A stretch of 64,000 bases of DNA from Polaribacter sejongensis (GTDB taxonomy: Bacteria; Bacteroidota; Bacteroidia; Flavobacteriales; Flavobacteriaceae): contig NZ_CP150667.1 in NCBI RefSeq assembly GCF_038024065.1, positions 2,301,501 to 2,365,500 on the forward strand, given 5' to 3'. Under the pieces are notes generated by a model. It saw nothing but the letters and a program-made list of their open reading frames with translations, had not been told where the DNA came from and searched no databases. Every line of letters starts with the position of its first letter. Position 1 is the first letter of the stretch. Positions 8,334 through 17,646 of the stretch are shown piece by piece. Position numbers and translations under genes: made by a program.

Positions 8334-9962
8334 CTACCAGAATAAACAATATAGTACAGTTACTAAAATACAAACGACAATAGAACCTAAGTTAAACAAC
8401 GGAGTTGTTTTAAATAAATCTGTTCCGAAATCAATCCCTTTAGGATCATCTTTCCCTTTGTTTTGAATATTACTCATAACCATAATGATAATAAGCGTTA
8501 AGACAGCTGTAATTCCCATTTGATGCATCCAAGGTTCGAATACTGCTATTGGAATAAATTTCAATGCTAATGCAATTGGAATAGATAAAATTGCACCCCA
8601 AATAGCTGCATTATTAGTTGTTTTCTTATAAAATAAACCTAAGATAAATACCGCTAAAATACCTGGACTTACAATACCTGTGTATTCTTGAATAAATTGA
8701 AATGCTTGATCGATACCCCCTAAAAGTGGCGCTACAATAACAGCAATTATTAAAGCAACAGCTGCAGAAATTCTCCCCACATTTACCGTTGTTTTATCAT
8801 CTGCATTTTTGTTGATGTATTGCTTATAAATATCCATTGTAAAAATGGTAGATGTAGAATTTAACATCGAAGCTAAAGAAGATACAATTGCAGCAGCTAA
8901 AGCAGCAAAAGCAACACCTTTAAGACCTGTAGGTAAAAATTGTAGTAACCAAGGATATGCTTTATCAGCTTGTTCGGCAGAAGGCACATTTAACATACCT
9001 ACTTCTCCTAAATTAGCCATAATAGCTGGATCGTTTACCATTACATACGCTGCAATACCAGGAATTACAACAATTAAAGGAATAATCAATTTTAAAAATG
9101 CTGCTAATAAAATCCCTTTTTGAGATTCTTTTAAAGATTTAGCAGCTAAAGTTCTTTGAATAATATATTGGTTGAATCCCCAATAATATAAGTTTGCAAC
9201 CCATAAACCACCAACTAATACCCAAATACCAGGTAAGTTTACATAGTTATCATTAGATTCATCCAATATCATATGAAACTTTTCTGGTGCCGCATCTAAT
9301 ACTTTAGAAAAACCAGCTAACATTCCTTCTCCTCCAGAAACCGTATTTAAAGCTAAGTAAGTAGTAACCAAACCACCTAACACTAAAAATACTACTTGTA
9401 TAACATCTGTCTAAGCTACCGCAGATAAACCTCCATATAAAGAGTATGCAGCTGCAAATAACGCCAAACCAATAATTGCATACATCATATCTACTCCCAT
9501 AATGGTTTCAATAGCCAAACCTCCTAAATATAAAACAGAAGCAAGATTAACAAATATGTATAAACCTAACCAAAATACAGCTAAGATTGTTTTAAGGTTG
9601 GTAGAAAAACGTTTTTCAACAAATTCTGGAATTGTATATAATCCTTTTTCTATAAAAATAGGTAAGAAATATTTACCAACAATTATTAAAGTTAAGGCTG
9701 CCATCCATTCATAAGAAGCAATTGCAATACCCAAGGCAAAACCAGAACCAGACATTCCTATAAATTGCTCTGCAGAAATATTTGCAGCAATTAAAGAAGT
9801 ACCAATTGCCCACCAAGGCAAAGATTTACTTGCCAAGAAGTAATCTTCTGCATTTTTTTGGTGTCCTTTTTTATCTCGAGAAACCCATAAACCTACACCT
9901 AAAATTAAAATGGCATACGCTATGAAGACTATATAGTCCCACATTTCAAAACCTGCTTTCAT
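8334..9962 (-). pseudogene. Sodium/sugar symporter (SSS family, SglT-like), interrupted by an in-frame amber codon
   Basis: Both halves are in one frame of 543 codons. The only interruption is TAG at complement 9411-9413 (codon 184). The upstream part reads FASYEWMAALT...YSLYGGLSAVA and the downstream part continues TDVIQVVFLVLGGL. Family members such as vSGLT have SAVAWTDVIQV here, so a single TGG-to-TAG change (Trp to stop) explains it. The rest is a normal SSS transporter with about 14 membrane helices (ISAEQFIGMSGSGFA near the N-terminus, ALAAAIVSSLASMLNSTSTIFTMDIY later). It is divergent from a galactose catabolic locus, so galactose or a galactoside is the likely substrate. It could be a real null allele, a sequencing error or a readthrough case. 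Confidence 0.88.
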
Positions 9963-10130
9963 AATTATTATTTTTGTTTTAGTTAATTATTTATACAAGT
10001 CAAATATATGTATATAATTTCAGAAAATGTATCTGTAAGCCCAAAGAAATGTGTCTCTCAGTACATTTTTATCAAACTAGTAGGGTCGGGTAGGTTTTGT
10101 GTCTAAAAAAGTATATATTTGTAATTAATT
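9963..10130. promoter_or_regulatory. Divergent promoter region of the galactose locus
   Basis: The gap carries Bacteroidetes -7-like octamers in both directions: TATATTTG at 10114-10121 towards the regulator gene, and TATATTTG on the minus strand (plus positions 10001-10008) towards the symporter. No convincing -33 box at the standard spacing was found. The plus-strand box ends only 9 bases before the regulator's ATG, so a very short leader or leaderless message is possible. Confidence 0.5.
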
Positions 10131-11123
10131 ATGATAGAAGTTAAAAAAGAAATAGGCATTCCTAAATATAAGCAAATCATTAACGCTATAGAAAGTGCTA
10201 TAGAAAATGGTTTGTTAAAAAAAGGAGATCAATTGCCTTCTATTAACACTATTAAAAACAATAATAAGCTTTCTAGAGATACCGTTTTAATGGCCTTTAA
10301 TGAGTTAAAGAACAGAGGTATTATAGAATCTATTGTAGGTAAAGGATATTATGTTTTAAGTGAAGACATTAATGTACATCAAAAAATATTTTTACTTTTT
10401 GATGAGTTAAATTCATTTAAAGAAGATTTGTATAATTCTTTTTTAGAAAACTTAGAAGATACAGTTCAGGTAGATATTTTCTTTCATCATTTTAATGAAG
10501 CTATTTTTAAAAAACTAATAAAAGACAATGCTGGTAGTTACAATTATTATGTAATTATGCCTGCAAATTTAGAAAACACCAGCAAGAGCATTCAATTATT
10601 ACCCGATGATAAGGTCTACATTTTAGATCAGGTGCCAGAAGATTTGGCAGCATATCCATCCATCTATCAAAATTTTGAAAAATCTATCTACGAAAACCTA
10701 ACTAAGGCTTTAGGATTTGTTTCAAAATATAATAAAATTAATCTTATATTTTCAGAAGAAAAACAACCCAAAGGCATTCTTAAAGGGTTTACACAATTCT
10801 GCGAACAAAGTGCTATGCCTTTTGAAATTTTAAGCACTGTAAAAGAAGCTCCTTTAATAAAAAATGAACTTTACGTATTGCTAGATGATATCAGTTTACT
10901 AAGAATTATCAAGAAAATGAAAAGTCAGAATATGACTTTAGTAAATGACATTGGCGTTATTTCTTATAACGATACATTATTAAAAGAAATTGTTGAAGGA
11001 GGCATTACCACCATTACTACAGATTTTAACGAAATGGGTAAAAGGTTGGCAAAAATGATTTTGAACAAAGAACAAGGGAAAATAGAAAATCCGAATAAAT
11101 TAATTATTAGAAACTCAATATAA
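10131..11123 (+). CDS. GntR-type transcriptional regulator with a LacI-like sugar-binding domain
   Basis: Protein of 330 residues. Residues 1-75 form a GntR winged HTH (IENGLLKKGDQLPSINTIKNNNKLSRDTVLMAFNELKNRGIIES). The remainder resembles a periplasmic-binding-protein-like effector domain as in AraR/LacI regulators (VISYNDTLLKEIVEGGITTITTDF near the C-terminus, typical of the dimer face). It heads the galM-galK-galT run and is divergent from the symporter gene, so it most likely senses galactose or a derivative and controls both transcripts. Only 7 bases separate it from galM. Confidence 0.9.
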   Translation: MIEVKKEIGIPKYKQIINAIESAIENGLLKKGDQLPSINTIKNNNKLSRDTVLMAFNELKNRGIIESIVGKGYYVLSEDINVHQKIFLLFDELNSFKEDLYNSFLENLEDTVQVDIFFHHFNEAIFKKLIKDNAGSYNYYVIMPANLENTSKSIQLLPDDKVYILDQVPEDLAAYPSIYQNFEKSIYENLTKALGFVSKYNKINLIFSEEKQPKGILKGFTQFCEQSAMPFEILSTVKEAPLIKNELYVLLDDISLLRIIKKMKSQNMTLVNDIGVISYNDTLLKEIVEGGITTITTDFNEMGKRLAKMILNKEQGKIENPNKLIIRNSI

Positions 11124-11130
11124 CAACACA

Positions 11131-12021
11131 TTGTATACTATAAACCATAACACAGAAACAAATATTTTAGAAGTAAGAAATACTGAAAACACGGTTTTTG
11201 GTAAAATTCACCTAAATGACGGAGCAAGTTTGCAAGAACTAACTTTGGGAGGAAATGCCATTATTCAAGATTTAACTCCATTAACATACGATTCTACGTT
11301 TGCCTCTTCTATTTTATTTCCGTTTGCAAATAGAATTAAAGACGGACAATACTCTTTTAATGGTGAAGATTTTCAATTAGAAAAAAACCAAGAAGAAGAG
11401 CAAAATGCATTACATGGTTTTGTATACAATAAAACGTTTAAAGTAATTGATAAAGAAACATCTGCAACTACTGCAAGAATAACTGTAGAGTATAATGAAA
11501 ACATTCGAAATAATGGTTTTCCGTATACATACACAATTGTAGTTACTTATACTTTTACAAATGATGGACTAGATTTATCTGTTACTGTAAGAAATACCGA
11601 CGCTAAACCTTTTCCGTTTACTTTAGGGTGGCACCCGTATTTTAGCAGTGATAATTTAGCAGAAAGTTCTCTAAATTTTGATTGTGATCAACAATTAATT
11701 ATTGGAGACCGTAATATTACTACTGGGTCTGAGACTGTAAATTCTATGATACATTTAGATATCGAGAAAAAACAATTAGATGATTGTTGGGGTTTAAATT
11801 CTGACAAAGTTGCGTTTAACACTCCTAAATATCAATTAAACTTTCAATCATCCGGTACTGGTAATTTTTTACAAGCATATACGCCTCCTAGATTAAATAC
11901 CATAGCTATTGAGCCTACCACGGGTGTTTCTAATAGTTTTAATAATAAAATAGGATTACAAACATTAAACCCTAATGAAAAATATTCCATTGTTTGGAAA
12001 ATAAACATAATTAACAATTAA
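11131..12021 (+). CDS. galM: Aldose 1-epimerase (galactose mutarotase)
   Basis: Protein of 296 residues. The best start is a TTG at 11131, seven bases after the regulator's stop codon; no ATG gives a sensible N-terminus. Family features are FPFANRIKDGQYSF, the catalytic His region NALHGFVYN, and LGWHPYF, with the catalytic Glu expected near IAIEPTTGVSN. It interconverts alpha and beta anomers of galactose, feeding galactokinase. Second gene of the locus, 11 bases before galK. Confidence 0.92.
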   Translation: MYTINHNTETNILEVRNTENTVFGKIHLNDGASLQELTLGGNAIIQDLTPLTYDSTFASSILFPFANRIKDGQYSFNGEDFQLEKNQEEEQNALHGFVYNKTFKVIDKETSATTARITVEYNENIRNNGFPYTYTIVVTYTFTNDGLDLSVTVRNTDAKPFPFTLGWHPYFSSDNLAESSLNFDCDQQLIIGDRNITTGSETVNSMIHLDIEKKQLDDCWGLNSDKVAFNTPKYQLNFQSSGTGNFLQAYTPPRLNTIAIEPTTGVSNSFNNKIGLQTLNPNEKYSIVWKINIINN

Positions 12022-12032
12022 CGAAGCAGATT

Positions 12033-13184
12033 ATGAGTGCAACACTAATTAAGGATGTTAAAGAGACATTCATCAAAGAATTTAAAACGGAACCTCTATT
12101 AATTTTTTCTCCAGGTAGAATCAATATTATTGGAGAACATACAGATTATAATGATGGTTTTGTATTTCCTGCAGCTGTAAATAAAGGTATTGCTGCTGCT
12201 ATTCAAAAAACTGATGCTGACAGCTCTACAGCCATCGCTTTAGATTTAGACAGTACTATAAAATTTGAATTAGATAAAATTAAACCATCCAAAGAAGGAA
12301 GTTGGGAAAACTATGTTTTTGGTGTTGTAGCAGAAATACAGAATAAAAATAAAGTGATAGGTAATTTTAATATCATCTTTAAAGGAAATATTCCTGGTGG
12401 AGCCGGTATGTCTTCTTCTGCTGCTTTAGAAAATAGTGTTGTTTTTGGTTTAAATGAATTGTTTGATTTAGGCTTAACCAAGCACGAAATGATTTTAATA
12501 TCGCAAAAAGCAGAACATAATTATGTGGGTGTAAACTGCGGAATTATGGATCAATACGCAAGTATGTTTGGTATTAAAGACCATGCACTGCATTTAGATT
12601 GTAGAACCGTAGAATCTAAGCCTTATAAAATAGATTTCGAAAACCATCAATTAATGTTGATAAACACCAACGTTAAACATAGTTTATCCGACAGTGCATA
12701 TAACGACAGACGTTCTGCTTGCGAAAGCGTATCTGAATTGTTAAATATAAAGGCGTTAAGAGACGCTACAGAAGCAGATTTAGAAACTATTGCAGATAAA
12801 GTGACACCTGCAAATTATCAAAAAGCCTTATTTGTTATTCAAGAAAATAATAGAACTATAAAAGCTGCAAAAGCTATTGAAGACAATGATTTAGAATTGT
12901 TAGGTTCTTTAATTTACCAATCTCACGAAGGTTTATCTAATCAATACAAAGTAAGTTGCGATGAATTAGACTTTTTAGTTGCACAAGCTAAGAAAAACAA
13001 ACACGTTCTTGGAGCAAGAATGATGGGTGGTGGTTTTGGTGGCTGCACCATTAATTTAATTGATAAAAGCGAAGCAAAATCTTTCGCAGAAACGGCTTCT
13101 GAAGCCTATAAAAATGAATTTAATAATGAATGTTCAGTGTATTTTATTGAACTTTCTGAAGGTACACATATCGTAAAACAATAA
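12033..13184 (+). CDS. galK: Galactokinase
   Basis: Protein of 383 residues, standard length. The galactokinase signature SPGRINIIGEHTDYNDGFVFP begins near residue 26, the GHMP ATP-binding motif is GNIPGGAGMSSSAALE, and the third motif is ARMMGGGFGGCTINL. It phosphorylates alpha-D-galactose at C1 with ATP, the first committed step of the Leloir pathway. It sits between galM and galT with short gaps (11 and 15 bases), so the genes are co-transcribed. Confidence 0.97.
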   Translation: MSATLIKDVKETFIKEFKTEPLLIFSPGRINIIGEHTDYNDGFVFPAAVNKGIAAAIQKTDADSSTAIALDLDSTIKFELDKIKPSKEGSWENYVFGVVAEIQNKNKVIGNFNIIFKGNIPGGAGMSSSAALENSVVFGLNELFDLGLTKHEMILISQKAEHNYVGVNCGIMDQYASMFGIKDHALHLDCRTVESKPYKIDFENHQLMLINTNVKHSLSDSAYNDRRSACESVSELLNIKALRDATEADLETIADKVTPANYQKALFVIQENNRTIKAAKAIEDNDLELLGSLIYQSHEGLSNQYKVSCDELDFLVAQAKKNKHVLGARMMGGGFGGCTINLIDKSEAKSFAETASEAYKNEFNNECSVYFIELSEGTHIVKQ

Positions 13185-13199
13185 TTACAACACAAGAAA

Positions 13200-14222
13200 A
13201 TGAGCAATACAAATTTACAAGATTATTCGCACAAGCGATTTAATATTCTTACAGGAGAATGGGTGTTAGTTTCACCTCATAGAGCAAAAAGACCTTGGCA
13301 AGGACAAAATGAAGAGGTTAATAATGAAAAAAGACCAACACATGACGAATCTTGTTATTTATGTGCAGGAAACACAAGAATTAACGGAGAAGTAAACCCA
13401 GATTATAAAGACGTTTTTGTTTTTACAAACGATTTTGCTGCTTTACAAAATGATTCGCCAACGTTTAACGTAAACGACGGACTTTTAAAAGCACAAAGTG
13501 AAACTGGTATTTGCAAGGTAATTTGCTTTAGCCCAGATCACTCAAAAAGTTTGGCAGATATGTCTGCAACAGAAATTCAGAAAGTTGTTTTTGCATGGCA
13601 AAGAGAATTTAAAGAATTAGCTGAAAAGCCAAATATCAACTATGTTCAAATATTTGAAAACAAAGGAGCTGTAATGGGTTGTAGTAATCCACACCCTCAC
13701 GGACAAATCTGGAGTCAGTCTTCTTTACCAAACGAAGTTGATAAAAAAAATACTCAACAATTAAATTATTACAATAACAACAACAGTAGTTTATTGGGTG
13801 ATTATTTAGCGCAAGAATTAGAAAAACAAGAACGTATTATTTTTGAAAATGATGGTTTTGTAGTTTTAGTTCCTTTTTGGGCAATTTGGCCATTCGAAGC
13901 CATGATTGTTCCTAAAAGACCTTTGTCTAACATCTTAGAAATGACAGAAGCAGAAACGTTACAATACGGAGAAGCAATTTCTGTATTGACAAAAGCATAC
14001 GACAAGATTTTTAATACTTCTTTTCCATATTCTAGCGGAATTCATCAAGCGCCAACAGATGGAAATGAAAACAAACATTGGCATTTTCACATGAGTTTTT
14101 ATCCACCATTATTAAGAAGCGCTTCTGTAAAGAAATTTATGGTTGGTTACGAAATGTTTGGAACTCCACAAAGAGATATTACTGCAGAACAAGCTGTAAA
14201 AATGATAAAAGATTGTTTGTAG
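13200..14222 (+). CDS. galT: Galactose-1-phosphate uridylyltransferase
   Basis: Protein of 340 residues. The active site HPH triad NPHPHGQIWSQ (His165, Pro166, His167) is present, as are the zinc-site region ESCYLCAGN and the final HWHFHMSFYPPLLRS. It moves UMP from UDP-glucose to galactose-1-phosphate through a uridylyl-histidine intermediate. Last gene of the galactose run, followed by a strong terminator. The UDP-galactose 4-epimerase gene needed to complete the pathway is not in this window. Confidence 0.97.
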   Translation: MSNTNLQDYSHKRFNILTGEWVLVSPHRAKRPWQGQNEEVNNEKRPTHDESCYLCAGNTRINGEVNPDYKDVFVFTNDFAALQNDSPTFNVNDGLLKAQSETGICKVICFSPDHSKSLADMSATEIQKVVFAWQREFKELAEKPNINYVQIFENKGAVMGCSNPHPHGQIWSQSSLPNEVDKKNTQQLNYYNNNNSSLLGDYLAQELEKQERIIFENDGFVVLVPFWAIWPFEAMIVPKRPLSNILEMTEAETLQYGEAISVLTKAYDKIFNTSFPYSSGIHQAPTDGNENKHWHFHMSFYPPLLRSASVKKFMVGYEMFGTPQRDITAEQAVKMIKDCL

Positions 14223-14248
14223 AAATTACAAACTTTTAGAAATAACGG

Positions 14249-14287
14249 AAATCATCTAAAAAGCAATTTTTAGATGATTTTTTATTT
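14249..14287 (+). terminator. Rho-independent terminator of the gal operon
   Basis: Perfect 14-base arms (14249-14262 and 14267-14280, core ATCATCTAAAAA) close a GCAA tetraloop and run into T-rich sequence. It lies 27 bases after the galT stop codon. Confidence 0.92.
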
Positions 14288-14642
14288 TTAATAGGTTGCA
14301 CACCTATTATTTATAAACTGTCATAACCTTAATAAAATAACAACTGACAAACCTTATATAATCTTTCACCCTGTCTAAAATGACAAACTGTACACATAAA
14401 GCAAGGAATTTAGAATATTCAAAATTGGATTGATATCTATAAAATTTATGATAAAAGACTGATTATCAAAAGGGCTGATTCATTGGAAGAAAAAATATAA
14501 TTTTTGAATAAAAATGAATCATGAATAAAGCTATAAATGTATTTTTTTGTACACCTATAGCTTTATATAATTATATAACAACCTATTTTGCATAAAGGTT
14601 ACTATTAAGCAGTTTATACAATAGATTTGCTATTCCTTTTAT
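14288..14642. other. Intergenic region with an inverted repeat also found in the mobile element
   Basis: No gene is visible in these 355 bases. An inverted repeat with 11-base arms (14525-14535 and 14556-14566, ATAAAGCTATA) lies downstream of the convergent phosphatase gene. The word AAGCTATAAATGTA in it recurs in the mob-operon terminator at 33773-33806, and the 13-mer GACAAACTGTACA at 14382-14394 recurs at 33867-33879. This may be a shared dispersed element or chance in AT-rich DNA. Confidence 0.45.
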
Positions 14643-16439
14643 TTATTTTAAAACTTTAAGAATTTTAGAAAACACTTCATTATTTTCATAAACTCCCTGA
14701 AACTCGTTTGACTTAGCTCCGTAAGCAAAAATAGGAACCATAATTGCTGTGTGATCATAAGAAGCAAAATAACCTTCTATTTGATGTGTTTTTACATCAC
14801 CTTGCGGAATGCTAAAACCAGATGTTTCGTGGTCTGCAGTTATAATAACTAAGGTTTCTGGGTTGTTATCTGCAAATATTAAAGCTTCTGTAATTGCTTT
14901 ATCAAAATCTATCGATTCTGCTAAAATTCCTGCAGTATCATTAGAATGACCTGCGTGATCTATCTTTGCAGCTTCAATCATTAGAAAGAAAGGCTTCTCC
15001 TTTTTCCTTAAAAAATCAAGCCCCGTTTTAGTAGCATCAACTAAAACATTACCTCTTCCTTCTGAAATCCATTTCATACCGTGTTCAGACATAAAAAAAC
15101 CTACTTTGTCATCCGTAGTATTTTTTAAATCATTAAAAGATGAAACTATTTTAAAGTTATCAGTAAGGTTTGTCTTTTTAAAAGTAGAAGCCCCACCTCC
15201 AATAAAAAGATTTAGTTTACTATTGATTAAATCTTTAGAAATTACAGAATCATCAGACCTATCTTTCGCATGTGCGTAAAATGACGCAGGTGTTGCTCCT
15301 AAAATATTATCTGTAGTAATACATGCTGTAGAAAAACCTTGTTCGCTTAAAATTTCTGTAATATTTTTTAAAGGCTCTCCGTTTACACCTGTACCAATTG
15401 CTCTGTTGTTTGTTTTAACTCCGGTTGCTAAAGCAGTACCTGCAGCAGCTGAATCTGTTGTAAAATCGTCTGCAGCTTGTGTTTTTATAAAACCAATACT
15501 TTTTAATTGAGTTAAAGTTAATTCGCCATTATTTGCAAGTGCTGTTGATGAAATTTGAGCCAAACCATTTCCATCTCCAATTAATAAAATAATATTTTTA
15601 ACAGGTAAGTCTTTTTGATCATTGTTAAAGCTTGGTTTGTAAACTTTAGAAAAAGTAGTTGCAGTTACCAATCTGCTTGGTAAAGATTTAAAATAATTAA
15701 CACATTTAAAAGGATGATCTGTATTTATGATTGCAACTCCCATTTCAGATAAAGTTCTCCATGCTCTTTTAGAATCTGGACTTCCCCAAAAACGAAAAGG
15801 TTTATTCGTTTTATTTGCTTTTTCTAAAACCTCTACAATACGATTTTCATCATCATGTGTTAACCTTCCTTTTCCATTCCATTCAGAAAATTGTTTAAAA
15901 TTTAAACTAACCATAGCAATTTTTTTCCAAATTTCTGATGAAACAGAAGTTTCTAATTCTTGATAATCAAAAAAGATAAAATCAGGATAATTGACATAAT
16001 CTTTAGCTTTTGGTCTGTTTCCGGAAATAACAATTTTAATCTGCTTATTGTTAATTATATAAGTATGTTTTTTTAGAACCTCTATAAGTTTGTCTAAGGT
16101 TTTAACAGCATCAGATTTAATATCAATCAAAAGGATTAATTGTTCTTCCTTTTTGTACTCCATATTAAAAACAGTTTCTAATGGATTTAGATATAAAGCT
16201 TCTAATGTTTTTGATACAGTAATGTCTTCATAATCATGAGCAACATACAAATTGTTGTCTTTTAGAAAAATATCTGCTTCAAAAGAAGTTGCTCCATTTG
16301 CAAAAGCATTCCAAAAAGGTACTGATTGATTGTAATCGTTGTGAGAGTGAATAATTGCAGTATTTTGAGCAATACTTGTATTTTTTACTCCCAAAAAGAC
16401 TGTAATTACAAGGAATAAAGTTTTTATATTTAGTGTCAT
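14643..16439 (-). CDS. Fusion of a PLC/GDPD-like phosphodiesterase and an alkaline phosphatase
   Basis: Protein of 598 residues with a signal peptide (LFLVITVFLGVKNTSIAQ). Residues about 28-260 form a PLC-like phosphodiesterase domain: HSHNDYNQ with the first His, SFEADIF with metal-binding Glu/Asp, and VAHD with the second His, ending INTDHP. Residues about 280-598 are a PhoA-type alkaline phosphatase: LLIGDGNGLAQIS, TDSAAAGTALATG with the nucleophilic Ser, and ITADHETSGFS. The pairing suggests cleavage of a phosphodiester followed by release of phosphate in one polypeptide, outside the cytoplasm. It follows a second phosphatase gene by 6 bases and is part of a SusC/SusD locus. Substrate not known. 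Confidence 0.9.
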   Translation of the reverse strand: MTLNIKTLFLVITVFLGVKNTSIAQNTAIIHSHNDYNQSVPFWNAFANGATSFEADIFLKDNNLYVAHDYEDITVSKTLEALYLNPLETVFNMEYKKEEQLILLIDIKSDAVKTLDKLIEVLKKHTYIINNKQIKIVISGNRPKAKDYVNYPDFIFFDYQELETSVSSEIWKKIAMVSLNFKQFSEWNGKGRLTHDDENRIVEVLEKANKTNKPFRFWGSPDSKRAWRTLSEMGVAIINTDHPFKCVNYFKSLPSRLVTATTFSKVYKPSFNNDQKDLPVKNIILLIGDGNGLAQISSTALANNGELTLTQLKSIGFIKTQAADDFTTDSAAAGTALATGVKTNNRAIGTGVNGEPLKNITEILSEQGFSTACITTDNILGATPASFYAHAKDRSDDSVISKDLINSKLNLFIGGGASTFKKTNLTDNFKIVSSFNDLKNTTDDKVGFFMSEHGMKWISEGRGNVLVDATKTGLDFLRKKEKPFFLMIEAAKIDHAGHSNDTAGILAESIDFDKAITEALIFADNNPETLVIITADHETSGFSIPQGDVKTHQIEGYFASYDHTAIMVPIFAYGAKSNEFQGVYENNEVFSKILKVLK

Positions 16440-16445
16440 TTTAAG

Positions 16446-17549
16446 TTATTTATTATTGATTGCTTTAAACATTTTATGGTAAATTTCATTATTTTCATAA
16501 ATGCCCTGAAAATTTTCTGAACCTTTCCCTTTTGCAAAAACCGGAATTAAAGTTCCACTATGTTGATCGTTGTTAAAATTGATAGAAACATTATCTACTT
16601 CTTCAGATTTCTCCCCGGTTTCTTCATCAATCATATAGGATTTACCAATACTAACACCTCCTGTTTCATGATCTGCAGTAACCACTAAAAGTGTGTTTGG
16701 GTGTTTTTTTATGTATCTTAAAACCAAACCAATTGTTTTGTCAAAATCTAAGACTTCTTGTTTTAATAATTCTGCATCCATTGCATGCCCTCCCCAATCT
16801 ATATAAGAACCTTCTATCATAAAAAAGAATGGTTTTCCTTTCTTAGTAAAATAATCTAAACCTAATTGAGTTGCATCTTGTAAAAAACTTTTTCTACCCT
16901 CTGTTTTAGATGGTAAACCTTCTTCAGCTAGTAAATATCCGTTCTTTTTGTTTACATCAAATTTTGATAAACTCACAGAATCTAATTTGTAGTTTTTTGC
17001 AATTAACTCTGTATATAAATCTTTTTTATCAGTTCTACGTTTTAAGTATTTTAAACCTCCACCAGCAAAAAAATCTACATTAGATTTTACTAAATCTAAA
17101 GCGATATCTTCATGTAAGTCTCTATCTTTTACATGTGCATAAAAAGAAGCAGGAGTTGCATGTGTGATTGGTGTTAAAGTTACAAAACCAGTTTGATAGT
17201 CTTCTTTTTGTAAAGTTTCTAAAATTGTAGGCAAAGGCAAACTGTCTTTAGACATACCAATTGCTCTTTTATATGTTTTTTCTCCTGTTGAAAAAGCAGT
17301 AGCACCAGCCGCAGAATCTGTAATTGTATGACTTGTACTTGGTGTTTTTATAAAACCAATATTTTTAAATTGCTCAAAATTAGGCGTTTCTTTTCCAAAA
17401 TAAAAAGCAGTAGAAATTTGGGCAAGTCCCATACCGTCACCAATCATAAAAATGATATTTAACGGTTCTTCTTGGGTTCTTTTTTCTGATTTTTTTTCAC
17501 ATCCTATGTAAAACATAGAAATTAAACTCAGTATTATAATTTTCTTCAT
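16446..17549 (-). CDS. Alkaline phosphatase lipoprotein
   Basis: Protein of 367 residues with a lipoprotein signal (MKKIIILSLISMFYIGCEKK, Cys17). PhoA-family motifs are clear: NIIFMIGDGMGLAQIS (metal), TDSAAGATAFSTG (nucleophilic Ser), HATPASFYAHVKDRD, GGHAMDAE and TADHETGGVS (metal ligands). It hydrolyses phosphate monoesters. It lies 6 bases before the phosphodiesterase-phosphatase fusion gene and downstream of SusD, separated from SusD by a hairpin, so it may receive partial read-through from the SusC/SusD transcript. Confidence 0.95.
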   Translation of the reverse strand: MKKIIILSLISMFYIGCEKKSEKRTQEEPLNIIFMIGDGMGLAQISTAFYFGKETPNFEQFKNIGFIKTPSTSHTITDSAAGATAFSTGEKTYKRAIGMSKDSLPLPTILETLQKEDYQTGFVTLTPITHATPASFYAHVKDRDLHEDIALDLVKSNVDFFAGGGLKYLKRRTDKKDLYTELIAKNYKLDSVSLSKFDVNKKNGYLLAEEGLPSKTEGRKSFLQDATQLGLDYFTKKGKPFFFMIEGSYIDWGGHAMDAELLKQEVLDFDKTIGLVLRYIKKHPNTLLVVTADHETGGVSIGKSYMIDEETGEKSEEVDNVSINFNNDQHSGTLIPVFAKGKGSENFQGIYENNEIYHKMFKAINNK

Positions 17550-17590
17550 TTTTCAAAAAATTTGAAAGTATATTTTTATTAATATTACAA

Positions 17591-17627
17591 TAGAAAAAGG
17601 GAGCTATTTTTCTAGAAGAGCTCCCTT
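17591..17627 (-). terminator. Terminator or attenuator after susD
   Basis: Arms AAGGGAGCT (17597-17605) and AGCTCCCTT (17619-17627) pair; read on the minus strand the hairpin is followed by TTTCTATT. It separates susD from the two phosphatase genes, so the SusC/SusD transcript may be attenuated here. Confidence 0.75.
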
Positions 17628-17646
17628 AAAATAAAACAATAAACAA

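Noticed and set aside
8334..9383. Two separate transporter genes at 8334-9383 and 9411-9962
   Set aside because: Both are in one frame and together make one complete SSS symporter interrupted by a single stop codon.
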